Shown here: positions 33,453 through 42,241 of the stretch, one piece after another
Numbering within the stretch: position 1 is the first letter of the stretch
Layout of the letters: the number at the start of each line of letters is the position of its first letter
Assembly: GCA_022797375.1 (NCBI GenBank)
Contig: JAAWKM010000010.1
Location: 1-45,253, forward strand
Length of the DNA stretch: 45,253 nt
DNA from: Lachnospiraceae bacterium
GTDB taxonomy: Bacteria; Bacillota; Clostridia; Lachnospirales; Lachnospiraceae
Reading direction: 5' to 3'
Notes under the pieces: model-generated
The model's database searches: none
What the model saw: only the letters and a program-made list of their open reading frames with translations
Told to the model about the DNA's origin: nothing
Made by a program: the position numbers and the translations under genes

Positions 33453-35969
33453 GTGAAACACATATATAAATTTATAGCCCTGTTGTTTATCTTTGGCTTT
33501 TCATTATTTATATTTAAAGATGAAATACCAGATGCAACAGCAGGAAAAACTATTGCAACGAGCCTTCAGGATTCAACATTTCCAGTTATTTCACTACAAT
33601 TAGGCAAATACACCGTTAATACAATACATGGATACAGCAGCGGATTAGACAGTGGGAACATAAGAGAATCAATAACCCCGCTAGATACTTCAAAATCCTT
33701 CCAGGTAAAAATTACAGAAAACGAAACAAAAATTAAAAAACTAAGTTTTGAATTACGTGATATATTAAATAATAAAATAATTGAAACAAATACACTTACT
33801 GCCTTTGATTCTGATAAGAAAGATAAATTAATAAAATTAAAAATTACAGAAGCGTTAGACACAAGTACAGAGTATGGAATGCAGATAACCCTTACAACTA
33901 ACCTTAGTAAAAAAATAAATTTCTATACAAGAATTAAATACTATGAAAGTGATTTTTTCTTAAAAGAAAAACTTGATTTTGTAAAAAGTTTCCATGAAGC
34001 CACATTTAATAATGGAAAAGATTTTAATATTACTAATTATCTTGAACCAAATGCAGGAGATGATTCAACATTCGCAAATGTAACAATTAATTCAAGTTAT
34101 AACCTGATTACATGGGGTAAATTAAACCCAAAAAAAATTACAGATACAATACCAGTTATAAAAGAAATCAATATAGAAACTGCAGCTATAGAACAAAAAT
34201 ATTATGTTAAAGCAGAAACCCCTACAGGAACAGAAACATACTTTATTAAGGAATTTTACCGGATAAGATACTCAGGCAGCCGCATGTACCTGCTTAATTT
34301 TAAAAGGTCAATGGAAGCTTTATTTAATCCAAAGTTTATCTCAGTAAAGAAAAATGAACTTAAAATTGGTATTTCAAATGCAGAAGATTTAGAAATAACA
34401 TCAAGTGACAAAAACCAAAAATTTGCATTTGTAAGAAATGGCTCATTATGGTACTATAATCTGCCTGAATACAAACTTCATAAAGTATTTTCATTTGAAA
34501 ATAAAAAGGGAGATTTAACACGTGAAAAATATGACCAGCATAATATTAAAATACTTAAATTAAATAATGATGGAACAATAAGTTTTCTTGTTTATGGTTA
34601 TATTAATAGTGGAGATTATGAAGGAAGGGTTGGAATAATTCTTTATGATTATAATCCTGAAGATAACAGAATCACGGAACGTGTGTATATACCTCTTTCA
34701 ACAACATATGAACAGCTTGAACAAGACCTTGGCAGCTTCTGTTATGTAAACAATAAAAATATATTCTACTTCTCACTAAATGACGTAGTATATGCTTATA
34801 ATATTGCTTCAAAAAGATATGAAATACTTACAGAAAATGCTACTAAAGATAATTTTGTTATGTTAGAACAAGCAAAGTGCTTTGTATGGTCTGATGCCTC
34901 TAATTCAAAATATGCTGGAAATATAACAATATTAAACCTTGATACTTCAAAAAAACTTGTTGTTTCATCCAAGAAAAAACAAAGCATTGTTGTTCTTGGT
35001 GCAATAGATTCCAATATAGTATATGGATATGTAAAAAATAAAGATATTTATGAGGCTACAAATGGTGAGATAGTAAAACCTGCATACAAACTTGTTATAT
35101 CAGATTGTAATGGAAATATACTACGTGAATATAAAAACAAGAATATATATGTAACTAGTGCAACGGTAGATGATAACGTGATAAGGCTTAAAAGAGTCCA
35201 GAAGGTTAATGGCAAATTCAAACCAGCACCAAATGATGATATAATGAACCAGAAAAGCAATAAAAAACCATCATTAAATATAACAACACGTGTTACTGAT
35301 AAAGCTTTAACAGAAAAATATATTTCACTTCCTGCTGGATTCTTACTTGAGAAGAAACCATCTACAGATGCCACAGAATATGTAATGGTTACTGAAAATA
35401 CCACACTCCATTTAAAGGATACTTTAAACAATATAGAAAAATACTATATCTATGCATATGGCGGGATTACAACAAGTATGCCAGACCCTGCGGCAGCTAT
35501 ACAGCTTGCAGATGAACAAATGGGTGTTGTAATGGATAATAAATCCCATATAGTCTGGGAACGTGGTGGTAAATTTCTTTCAAAAGAACTTTCCAATATA
35601 TCATATCCAGAAAACCAGACATCAAGCATAAAAGCATGTACACAGATGCTTTTACAAGCAGCACAGCATACTGTATCTGTTAATGAATTAAAAGGAAAAT
35701 CTATAATATCAATGCTTTCAAAATATCTTGACCAGCCAGTAAACCTGACAGGCTGTACACTTGATGAAATATTATATTTTGTAAGCGGTGAAAAACCAGT
35801 AATAGGAATGTTAGACAATTCACATGCCGTACTAATAACTGGTTATACTTCATCAACAGTAACATGGATGGATCCAGATACAATGCGTAAAACTACAACA
35901 TCAATTATTAATGCTGACAGAATATTTAAAAATGCAGGATATGTATTTGTAAGTTACGTATCTAATTAA
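33453..35969 (+). CDS. Exported beta-rich protein with C-terminal C39-like peptidase domain (838 aa)
   Basis: Begins with GTG after GGAGG. An N-terminal hydrophobic segment (FIALLFIFGFSLFIF, about 6-20) is a signal or anchor. About 40-600 is a long beta-rich region with blocks such as FAFVRNGSLWYYNLPEY and VGIILYDYNPEDN, possibly a propeller, that I do not recognise. The last ~110 residues look like a C39-family peptidase: a Cys in SSIKACTQMLLQAA (about 727), a His in LDNSHAVLITGY (about 789) and an Asp in VTWMDPD (about 806) in the order Cys-His-Asp. A Gln lies seven residues before the Cys. C39 domains cleave leader peptides, but here no ABC transporter accompanies it, so its target is unknown. 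A terminator at 35987 follows. Confidence 0.72.
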   Translation: MKHIYKFIALLFIFGFSLFIFKDEIPDATAGKTIATSLQDSTFPVISLQLGKYTVNTIHGYSSGLDSGNIRESITPLDTSKSFQVKITENETKIKKLSFELRDILNNKIIETNTLTAFDSDKKDKLIKLKITEALDTSTEYGMQITLTTNLSKKINFYTRIKYYESDFFLKEKLDFVKSFHEATFNNGKDFNITNYLEPNAGDDSTFANVTINSSYNLITWGKLNPKKITDTIPVIKEINIETAAIEQKYYVKAETPTGTETYFIKEFYRIRYSGSRMYLLNFKRSMEALFNPKFISVKKNELKIGISNAEDLEITSSDKNQKFAFVRNGSLWYYNLPEYKLHKVFSFENKKGDLTREKYDQHNIKILKLNNDGTISFLVYGYINSGDYEGRVGIILYDYNPEDNRITERVYIPLSTTYEQLEQDLGSFCYVNNKNIFYFSLNDVVYAYNIASKRYEILTENATKDNFVMLEQAKCFVWSDASNSKYAGNITILNLDTSKKLVVSSKKKQSIVVLGAIDSNIVYGYVKNKDIYEATNGEIVKPAYKLVISDCNGNILREYKNKNIYVTSATVDDNVIRLKRVQKVNGKFKPAPNDDIMNQKSNKKPSLNITTRVTDKALTEKYISLPAGFLLEKKPSTDATEYVMVTENTTLHLKDTLNNIEKYYIYAYGGITTSMPDPAAAIQLADEQMGVVMDNKSHIVWERGGKFLSKELSNISYPENQTSSIKACTQMLLQAAQHTVSVNELKGKSIISMLSKYLDQPVNLTGCTLDEILYFVSGEKPVIGMLDNSHAVLITGYTSSTVTWMDPDTMRKTTTSIINADRIFKNAGYVFVSYVSN

Positions 35970-35986
35970 AAATGTTATTAATAATA

Positions 35987-36021
35987 AGCGGTCCAGAAAG
36001 TTTTCTTCTGGGCTGTTTTAT
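35987..36021 (+). terminator. Terminator after the C39-like gene
   Basis: A 12-bp stem with G-U pairs (AGCGGTCCAGAA at 35987-35998 and the paired region to 36017), with a T-rich tail. The rest of 36022-36238 is AT-rich and carries the promoter described next. Confidence 0.65.
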
Positions 36022-36130
36022 AGTTTAAAAAACTTTTATACACTCTATAAATTATTATCAACTTATAATATAGTACATTTTTTTATTTTAATATTAAAAA
36101 TATCACATATGTAAATAAAATTCTATAAAT

Positions 36131-36214
36131 TTTAGTAATATTTACAATAGACTTATAATATATAAAAAGCTACAATAGTTATTAAATAATATCTTTTGTA
36201 CACTGATAACTATT
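36131..36214 (+). promoter_or_regulatory. Promoter and leader hairpin of the Asn-rich/kinase pair
   Basis: TTTAGT (36131-36136) and TATAAT (36154-36159) with a 17-bp spacer. Downstream, AATAGTTAT (36174-36182) pairs with ATAACTATT (36206-36214) in the leader, followed by TTTAG. It might be a leader hairpin or operator. The gene begins at 36239 after an AGAAAGGGA ribosome site. Confidence 0.45.
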
Positions 36215-36238
36215 TTTAGAGAAAGGGATAACCATTAA

Positions 36239-36979
36239 ATGAAAAGAACACTTATTTTAATATTCTTATTAATTAATACTATTATTTCATTAATAATTAA
36301 TGCAAGTTACTGTTATGTATCAGGAAATACCTTTATAATACCATCAGATAATAAAAATAATAATCCATATCATACATATAAGATAGATAAAAAAACAGAT
36401 AACAGCCAGAATAAAAAAAATAATGCCAGCCAAAAAGACAGGAACCAGAATATTAATACAAATAATAACAATACCACAGCTAATACTACTAATAATACTA
36501 CCAATACTACTGATGCTGCCGGTAATAATACAAATAATAATACCAGGACTAATAATACTAATATAAAAGGTAAGCACATTTACAACAATAATGATTTCGA
36601 TAAGAATAAACAAAAACATAATTATAGTAAACATACAAATAAAAATAATATTTCCGTTAATAAGACAGTTAGGCAAAATCATAATAAAACTATTAAAAAA
36701 CCATCCAGGAAAAGAACCATAACAAATTCAAATGCTATAACAAAGATAGAATTCCGAAAACACTTTATTAAAATAAAGGAAGGAAGCTCTAAAAATATTT
36801 TATTTACAACTAACCCAGCTAAAGCTTCACATACCAACATAATTTATAAAAGTGATAATACATCGGTTGCAGTTTATAATAATAACAAATTAACAGCGGT
36901 TAAAAAAGGCTTTACAACTATTATAATAGCTCTTAAAAATGGAACTGTTAAAGCAGCATGTCCAGTAAAGGTTATATAA
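36239..36979 (+). CDS. Asn-rich exported protein with C-terminal Big_2-like domain (246 aa)
   Basis: N-terminal signal or anchor (LILIFLLINTIISLIINASY, about 4-23). Residues 40-165 are very low in complexity: Asn, Thr, Lys and Gln runs, with long AAT/ACT codon repeats. The last ~80 residues resemble a Big_2 Ig-like fold, with KEGSSKNILFTTNPAKASH, then SDNTSVAVYNNNKLTAVKKG and a final Val-rich strand. The Asn-rich part could be a flexible spacer through the cell wall. It lies 12 bp before the kinase gene, with no terminator, so the two are probably one operon and may act together as a surface sensor system (inference). Confidence 0.72.
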   Translation: MKRTLILIFLLINTIISLIINASYCYVSGNTFIIPSDNKNNNPYHTYKIDKKTDNSQNKKNNASQKDRNQNINTNNNNTTANTTNNTTNTTDAAGNNTNNNTRTNNTNIKGKHIYNNNDFDKNKQKHNYSKHTNKNNISVNKTVRQNHNKTIKKPSRKRTITNSNAITKIEFRKHFIKIKEGSSKNILFTTNPAKASHTNIIYKSDNTSVAVYNNNKLTAVKKGFTTIIIALKNGTVKAACPVKVI

Positions 36980-36991
36980 AGGAGAACCATT

Positions 36992-38470
36992 TTGAATAAA
37001 GATTTTAATATTTTCTACCCATCACTTCCACCACAACTAGAAAAAAACTGGCATATTACAGATGTTCTAAGCCATTCTGGGCATTCACAGGTATATATTA
37101 TTAATTACAATGACCATTCTATAGAAACAAATAATAGCCAAAACAAAAAAGTATTAAAAATTATTAATGAAGAATTATTTAATAAGAATATTTATAAAAA
37201 AATCCAGCAAATAAACAGTCCATATATACAAAAGCCCATAGAGGTTATCAAATATAAACATAATTACTACATAATACATAATTACCAAGTTAATTTAACA
37301 GAATTAATTTGCAATAATGGAATACAGATTTCTGATATTTTAAATATAGCCTCTGATATTTCATGTTCCTTAACCCTCCTCCATTCATATAAAATTATCC
37401 ATATGGACTGTACTCCTTCAAATATTTATATAAATAATGATGGTTCTTACTGCCTTGGTGATTTTTCTTCTTCCTTGTTATTTAATAATAAGAAAACATC
37501 TGTAACAACTACCCCGGGATATACTCCTCCTGAAATAACACAAGGAAAAGCACCAAATACTTTATCAGATATTTATATTTTTTCATGTCTTCTATTTACA
37601 CTTTGTAATAATGGTTATATACCAGACTTCAACAATCCTGATGGAAATATTAAAAATAATATTCCCGAAAAATTATATAATACAATTTTAAAAGGCTGCT
37701 CTGTTAACCCTGATGAAAGATTTTCTAATTTTAATGAAATAAAACAGGCATTAAATTCTTCAGAATTACTTGATAATATATATAACTATAATTACAATCT
37801 ATATATTACAGATTTACAACATCCATTATATTGTTTAAAAACTTCATTAGTAAGTAACCAGACATATACTATAAAGCAAAAGAACCATAAAACATATTTC
37901 AGGTATATAGCCCTGGTAACTGTAACGTGCATAATTTTCATTTTTTCTGTATTCAGTTATTTTACAAAAAATAATGTGAATCAAACAGTGCCTGCTTCCC
38001 AGGACATAAATAACCCTAATGAAATAAAAGAAATTAATGAAATTGATATTAGTAGAACAGGTATTTATTCACTTCCAAATCCACATAATACCACTTTTTC
38101 CTGTTCTAAATTAACAATTTTATATGCAGATGTTAATAACATTGATAATTTAGACAATTTGATATATTATACTTCCCTGGAAGAATTATATCTGGCGGAC
38201 AATCCTATTAATAACCTGTCTCCTTTAAAGACTTTACGCAACCTTAAAATACTTGTATTATCATATAATGATATAACTGACCTGTCCTCTGTTGCTTCTC
38301 TAACATCCCTTAACAGCCTGGATTTATCAGGTAACCAAAATTTACAAAATATAACTACACTTTGCGGATTATACAATCTTAAAACCCTTAATCTTACTAA
38401 TACAAATATAACAAAAAAGGAGATTGGAATTTTAAATTCCAGTCTCCCTGGCTGCAAAATTTTTTATTAA
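36992..38470 (+). CDS. Ser/Thr protein kinase with membrane helix and extracellular LRR domain (492 aa)
   Basis: Receptor-like kinase. Residues ~15-265 are a Hanks-type kinase fold: a degenerate Gly loop (SHSGHSQVYI), the ATP-anchoring Lys in KKVLKII (about 54), the catalytic loop IIHMDCTPSNIYI (HxD, with Asp and the metal-binding Asn present, about 134-142), GDFS in place of DFG (Asp kept, about 156) and a TPGYTPPE activation-end segment. One membrane helix follows (FRYIALVTVTCIIFIFSVF, about 300-320). The rest, about 345-492, is a run of five or so SDS22-like leucine-rich repeats. Topology by hydrophobicity puts kinase inside and LRR outside. It starts with TTG after GGAGA. All key residues are present, so it may be active despite variant motifs. 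Confidence 0.82.
   Translation: MNKDFNIFYPSLPPQLEKNWHITDVLSHSGHSQVYIINYNDHSIETNNSQNKKVLKIINEELFNKNIYKKIQQINSPYIQKPIEVIKYKHNYYIIHNYQVNLTELICNNGIQISDILNIASDISCSLTLLHSYKIIHMDCTPSNIYINNDGSYCLGDFSSSLLFNNKKTSVTTTPGYTPPEITQGKAPNTLSDIYIFSCLLFTLCNNGYIPDFNNPDGNIKNNIPEKLYNTILKGCSVNPDERFSNFNEIKQALNSSELLDNIYNYNYNLYITDLQHPLYCLKTSLVSNQTYTIKQKNHKTYFRYIALVTVTCIIFIFSVFSYFTKNNVNQTVPASQDINNPNEIKEINEIDISRTGIYSLPNPHNTTFSCSKLTILYADVNNIDNLDNLIYYTSLEELYLADNPINNLSPLKTLRNLKILVLSYNDITDLSSVASLTSLNSLDLSGNQNLQNITTLCGLYNLKTLNLTNTNITKKEIGILNSSLPGCKIFY
38413..38447 (-). terminator. cdd-deoA terminator inside the 3' end of the kinase gene
   Basis: A 14-bp stem (38419-38432 with 38434-38447, one G-U pair on the + strand) is followed, on the minus strand, by six T residues (A-run 38413-38418). 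It is therefore a good terminator for the deoA transcript, placed within the last codons of the convergent kinase gene. Confidence 0.75.
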
Positions 38471-39789
38471 TATTTTATAACACTATCCCTTGTAATATAT
38501 GCTATTATAGTTTTTTGTTTTTCTGGTTCCCTGCTGCCTGTCTTATAAGCATTCTTAATATATTTGGATGCCTTATCCAGCTTTTCTTTACTAGAAGAAT
38601 ATAATTCAGCTATTATATCACCTGTCTTAACATAATCACCTGTTTTTTTATAAAATTTAATACCCGCTGTGAAATCAATTTCACTATCTTTTACTTCCCT
38701 TCCTGCTCCAAGCATGACTGCGGTTTTTCCACATTCTTCTGTATCCATTTGCATTATATACATATCTGAACCAGATATCCATTTATATGAATAAGGAGCT
38801 TTTTCAAACAGAGATGTATTATAAATATATCTGTCATCCCCACTTTGCATCCTGACCATTTCTGCCAGTTTACCAAGCGCAGATTTATCTTTTATTGCCT
38901 TGCCAGCCATTGATATACACTCATCCATATTTCCTTTTCCTACAAGGTTAAGCATAGCAGCGGAAAAATTCATACATATTTCTGTAAAATCGTCTGGACC
39001 ATTGCCATTAAGTGTTTCTATTGCTTCTATAATTTCAATATTATTTCCCGTAGCAATACCAAGAGGAACATCCATATTTGTAATATATGCTACTGTATTC
39101 CGTCCAGCCCCTTCTCCTATTGCAACCATTTTCTGTGCTAAAGTAATGGCATCATCTATATTTTTCATAAATGCACCTGTACCAGTTGTCACATCAAGTA
39201 CAATTTTATCACTTCCAGCAGCAAGTTTTTTACTCATTATTGAAGCAGCTATTAATGGAATACTATCAACAGTTGCTGTTACATCTCTTAATGCATAAAG
39301 TTTTTTATCAGCTGGAGCTATTTTATCTGATTGCCCTATAACTGACAATCCTGTAGTATTAACTATATTAAAGAATTCCTCCTTTTGTATAGAAGTTTTA
39401 AAGCCTGGTATTGACTCAAGTTTATCAATAGTACCTCCTGTAAAACCAAGCCCCCTGCCGCTCATCTTTGCAACTTTTCCTCCACATGCCGCAACAATTG
39501 GTGCAACAGCGATTGTTGTTTTATCACCTACGCCTCCTGTACTATGTTTATCAACTTTTATCCCATCTATTCCAGACAAATCTGCCATATCACCAGACTT
39601 TGCCATAATATCTGTAAGATTTAAAAGTTCAGTATCTGACATACCTTTATAATATATTGCCATAAGAAGAGCTGATACTTGGTAATCAGGAATATCACCA
39701 TTTACATATCCATTAACAAAGTATTCTATTTCATCTCTTGTAAGTTCACCACCTTTCTTTTTCTTATCAATCACATTATACATTATCAT
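38467..39789 (-). CDS. deoA: Pyrimidine-nucleoside phosphorylase (440 aa)
   Basis: Phosphorolysis of thymidine/uridine to base and (deoxy)ribose-1-phosphate, a salvage step. The substrate and phosphate sites KVDKHSTGGVGDKTT and MSGRGLGFTGGTIDKLESI match the thymidine/pyrimidine phosphorylase signature. Length is normal. The Clostridial enzymes of this class usually accept both uridine and thymidine, so the exact specificity (deoA or pdp) is not certain. I start at the ATG with GAGGTGG before it, eight codons inside the longest frame. It is the second gene of an operon with cdd. Its stop overlaps the stop of the convergent kinase gene by three bases. Confidence 0.92.
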   Translation of the reverse strand: MIMYNVIDKKKKGGELTRDEIEYFVNGYVNGDIPDYQVSALLMAIYYKGMSDTELLNLTDIMAKSGDMADLSGIDGIKVDKHSTGGVGDKTTIAVAPIVAACGGKVAKMSGRGLGFTGGTIDKLESIPGFKTSIQKEEFFNIVNTTGLSVIGQSDKIAPADKKLYALRDVTATVDSIPLIAASIMSKKLAAGSDKIVLDVTTGTGAFMKNIDDAITLAQKMVAIGEGAGRNTVAYITNMDVPLGIATGNNIEIIEAIETLNGNGPDDFTEICMNFSAAMLNLVGKGNMDECISMAGKAIKDKSALGKLAEMVRMQSGDDRYIYNTSLFEKAPYSYKWISGSDMYIMQMDTEECGKTAVMLGAGREVKDSEIDFTAGIKFYKKTGDYVKTGDIIAELYSSSKEKLDKASKYIKNAYKTGSREPEKQKTIIAYITRDSVIKY

Positions 39790-39809
39790 AAAAACCACCT
39801 CTCTATAAT

Positions 39810-40223
39810 TCACTCAAGGTTTAGCCTGCCAAAACCTTCTGGAAGTAAATCTCTAAGCAACATTTCTTTATAATCATCCTCTGTTTTAACTAGAATTATT
39901 TTAAAAGTTTCCGGATTACAGAATTCCATCATCACTTGTCTGCATACACCACATGGAGGACAATAATCTTTTACTGTAGCAGCACCACCAGCGATAGCTA
40001 TACATTCAAAGTCCTTTATTCCTTCACTAACTGCTTTAAAAAACGCTGTTCTTTCAGCACAGTTTGAAGGGGAAAATGCGGCATTCTCAATATTACATCC
40101 TGTATACAGGTTTCCATATATATCTTTAAGACATGCTCCAACTTTAAATCCAGAATATGGGGAATAAGAATTTTTTCTTGCCTCAAGTGCCATTTTTATT
40201 ATTTTACTATAATTATTATCCAT
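39810..40223 (-). CDS. cdd: Cytidine deaminase (137 aa)
   Basis: Deaminates cytidine and deoxycytidine to uridine and deoxyuridine. The zinc ligands and catalytic Glu are Cys55 and Glu57 in NCAERTAF and Cys91/Cys94 in PCGVC. Substrate-binding FKVGACL and GCNIENAAFSPS are also present. Length is normal for the homotetrameric class. The start is the ATG after AAAGGAGGAGG, seventeen codons inside the longest frame. It is followed 20 bp later by deoA, so product goes directly to the next salvage step. A TTGTGG-17-TAAAAT promoter lies at 40246-40274 on the minus strand. Confidence 0.93.
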   Translation of the reverse strand: MDNNYSKIIKMALEARKNSYSPYSGFKVGACLKDIYGNLYTGCNIENAAFSPSNCAERTAFFKAVSEGIKDFECIAIAGGAATVKDYCPPCGVCRQVMMEFCNPETFKIILVKTEDDYKEMLLRDLLPEGFGRLNLE

Positions 40224-40245
40224 TTTTCCTCCTCCTTTTCTTTTT

Positions 40246-40274
40246 ATTTTAACATTTATGAATATTTTCCACAA
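40246..40274 (-). promoter_or_regulatory. Promoter of cdd-deoA
   Basis: On the minus strand TTGTGG (40274-40269) and TAAAAT (40251-40246) are 17 bp apart, 22 bp from the cdd start codon. Confidence 0.5.
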
Positions 40275-40323
40275 TAATTATCAAAAAATATATATACATA
40301 ATAAATAATTAATAATTATTCCC

Positions 40324-40352
40324 TTTAAACTGAAACAATTTCATATTATAAT
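40324..40352 (+). promoter_or_regulatory. Promoter of the glycosyltransferase gene
   Basis: TTTAAA (40324-40329) and TATAAT (40347-40352) with a 17-bp spacer, about 70 bp before the ATG at 40420. Confidence 0.55.
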
Positions 40353-40419
40353 AGTAAGTAATTGTAGTACTAAATTTAGCCGTATTATTTTTAAAGGAAT
40401 AATTTATATGGAGGTAAAT

Positions 40420-41436
40420 ATGAAACTTTTAAGCGTAACTATACCATGTTACAATTCTGCTGCTTATATGAGAAAAGCCATTGAATCGGCACTCGCAGGA
40501 GGAGATGATATAGAAATACTAGTTATTAATGATGGCTCTTCTGATGATACACCAGAAATTGCTGCTGAATATAGCCAGCGTTATCCTGGTATAGTACATG
40601 CAATCAATAAAGAAAACGGAGGACATGGTTCTGCTGTAAATACGGGTATTGCAAAAGCCACAGGTTTGTACTTTAAGGTGCTTGACAGTGATGACTGGTT
40701 TGATAAAGACAGTATTACCCAAGTTATGGATTTACTCCGTAAAGCTGTAACAGATTCTAAAGCACTTGATATGCTTATATGCAATTATGTATATGAGAAA
40801 CCAAGTATTAATAAACAAAAAACTATATCATATAACAGGGCTATACCCAAAGGTGAATTTATAACCTGGAATGATGTAAAACACTTCCGTATGAGCCAGA
40901 ACCTTATTATGCATTCAATAATTTACAGAACAAAATTGCTTCGTGAATGTAATTTAAAACTGCCAGAACATACATTTTATGTTGATAATATATATGCATA
41001 TAAACCACTCCCATATGTTAAATGTATGTATTATCTTGATACTGACCTGTACCGTTACTATATAGGCAGGAGTGACCAGTCTGTTAATGAAACGGTTATG
41101 ACAAAACGTATAGACCAGCAGATAAAAGTTACAAAAATTATGATTGACTCTTTAAACCCTATGCAGATAAAAAACAAAAAGTTACGCAACTATATGATAA
41201 AATATCTTGCAATGATGATGATAGTCAGTTCTGCGTTATTAGTAAATGAAGGTTCTCCTAAAAACTTGAAAAAGAGGGAAAACCTTTGGAAATATTTAAA
41301 AGAAAAAAATAAGGCTGTATATAAAAATATTACAAGAAGAAAATTAGGGTATCCTATGCAGTTCTCTAGTAAATCAGGCAGAAAAATAATTGTATGGGGA
41401 TATAACTTCTTCAATAGAATTTATGGTTTTAATTAA
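40420..41436 (+). CDS. Family-2 glycosyltransferase (338 aa)
   Basis: Inverting GT-A type glycosyltransferase. The nucleotide-sugar fold starts with LLSVTIPCYNSAAYMRKAI and INDGSSDDTPEI, with the DxD-like motif VLDSDDW near residue 88-92. A basic C-terminal part (NLKKRENLWKYLKEKNK) is predicted to lie near the membrane. No clear transmembrane helix, though a weak hydrophobic stretch is present around 250-275. Substrates are unknown; wall teichoic acid, capsule and exopolysaccharide work are all possible. I start at the ATG with GGAGG 6 nt upstream; the longest frame begins four codons earlier. The alarmone synthetase gene follows 30 bp later. Confidence 0.87.
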   Translation: MKLLSVTIPCYNSAAYMRKAIESALAGGDDIEILVINDGSSDDTPEIAAEYSQRYPGIVHAINKENGGHGSAVNTGIAKATGLYFKVLDSDDWFDKDSITQVMDLLRKAVTDSKALDMLICNYVYEKPSINKQKTISYNRAIPKGEFITWNDVKHFRMSQNLIMHSIIYRTKLLRECNLKLPEHTFYVDNIYAYKPLPYVKCMYYLDTDLYRYYIGRSDQSVNETVMTKRIDQQIKVTKIMIDSLNPMQIKNKKLRNYMIKYLAMMMIVSSALLVNEGSPKNLKKRENLWKYLKEKNKAVYKNITRRKLGYPMQFSSKSGRKIIVWGYNFFNRIYGFN

Positions 41437-41466
41437 AGTCTGTATAACAGAGTAAGGGAGGATAAA

Positions 41467-42192
41467 ATGGAACAATTAATATACTATGATGAGGAAGAAG
41501 AATGGAATAAAGCATTACTTTTATATAATTCAGCACTTAAAGAAATTTCAACCAAGCTTGAGATTTTAAATAATGAATTCAAGCTGGCACACCAGTATAA
41601 CCCAATAGAGCATATAACTTCCCGGCTTAAATCTGCACAAAGTATTGCAAGAAAAATGCGTATAAAGCAAAAAGAACTTACTGTAGAAAATATTATAAGA
41701 TATATTAATGATGTAGCAGGTGTAAGAATTATATGCTCATTTACATCTGACATCTACCGTATAGCTGATGCAATAACGAACCAAAATGATGTAACAGTTT
41801 TAAAAATTAAAGATTACCTGGCAAATCCAAAACCAAATGGATATACTAGTTACCATATGATTGTCTCTGTACCAATTTTTTTGTCAAATGATGTTATTGA
41901 TACAAAAGTAGAAATACAAATAAGAACAATCGCTATGGATTTCTGGGCTAGCCTTGAACACAAAATTTATTATAAATTTGAGGGAAAAGCACCTGAAGGA
42001 ATAAGAGATGAACTTCGGGAATGCGCCAATATTATCTCATTTCTTGACCAGAAAATGTTGTCAATAAATGAAAGTGTGCAAAACTACCATAAAGATTTTA
42101 ATGGTGGTACAGTAATTGATAATATTGACGTGAATATTGATTCTATCTCTAATTCTTTAAAACCATTGTATGGTTCAATAGTAACTGAATAA
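41467..42192 (+). CDS. Small alarmone synthetase, RelQ-like (241 aa)
   Basis: Single-domain (p)ppGpp synthetase, without the HD hydrolase of RelA/SpoT. The catalytic fold shows HITSRLKSAQSIARKM, then INDVAGVRIICSFTSDIY and the late signatures NPKPNGYTSYHMIV and EIQIRTIAMDFWASLEHKI. The C-terminal ~50 residues form a helical tail, which in RelQ is needed for tetramer formation. It makes pppGpp/ppGpp from GTP/GDP and ATP and tunes growth under stress. Good GGGAGG ribosome site. It may be co-transcribed with the glycosyltransferase. A strong terminator follows. Confidence 0.9.
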   Translation: MEQLIYYDEEEEWNKALLLYNSALKEISTKLEILNNEFKLAHQYNPIEHITSRLKSAQSIARKMRIKQKELTVENIIRYINDVAGVRIICSFTSDIYRIADAITNQNDVTVLKIKDYLANPKPNGYTSYHMIVSVPIFLSNDVIDTKVEIQIRTIAMDFWASLEHKIYYKFEGKAPEGIRDELRECANIISFLDQKMLSINESVQNYHKDFNGGTVIDNIDVNIDSISNSLKPLYGSIVTE

Positions 42193-42200
42193 AAATTATA

Positions 42201-42236
42201 AAACAGGCTTGCAATTAATTATATACAAGCCTGTTT
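42201..42236. terminator. Bidirectional terminator between alarmone synthetase and DUF4446 gene
   Basis: AAACAGGCTTG (42201-42211) is exactly complementary to CAAGCCTGTTT (42226-42236), with a T-rich run after it on the + strand. It serves both convergent genes. Confidence 0.9.
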
Positions 42237-42241
42237 GTTTT

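Noticed and set aside
36992-38470. Kinase as a pseudokinase
   Set aside because: The variant HMD and GDFS motifs first suggested it, but Lys, catalytic Asp, Asn and metal Asp are all present.
40275-40419. Regulatory RNA in the cdd/glycosyltransferase divergent region
   Set aside because: AT-rich with two promoters but no stable stem.
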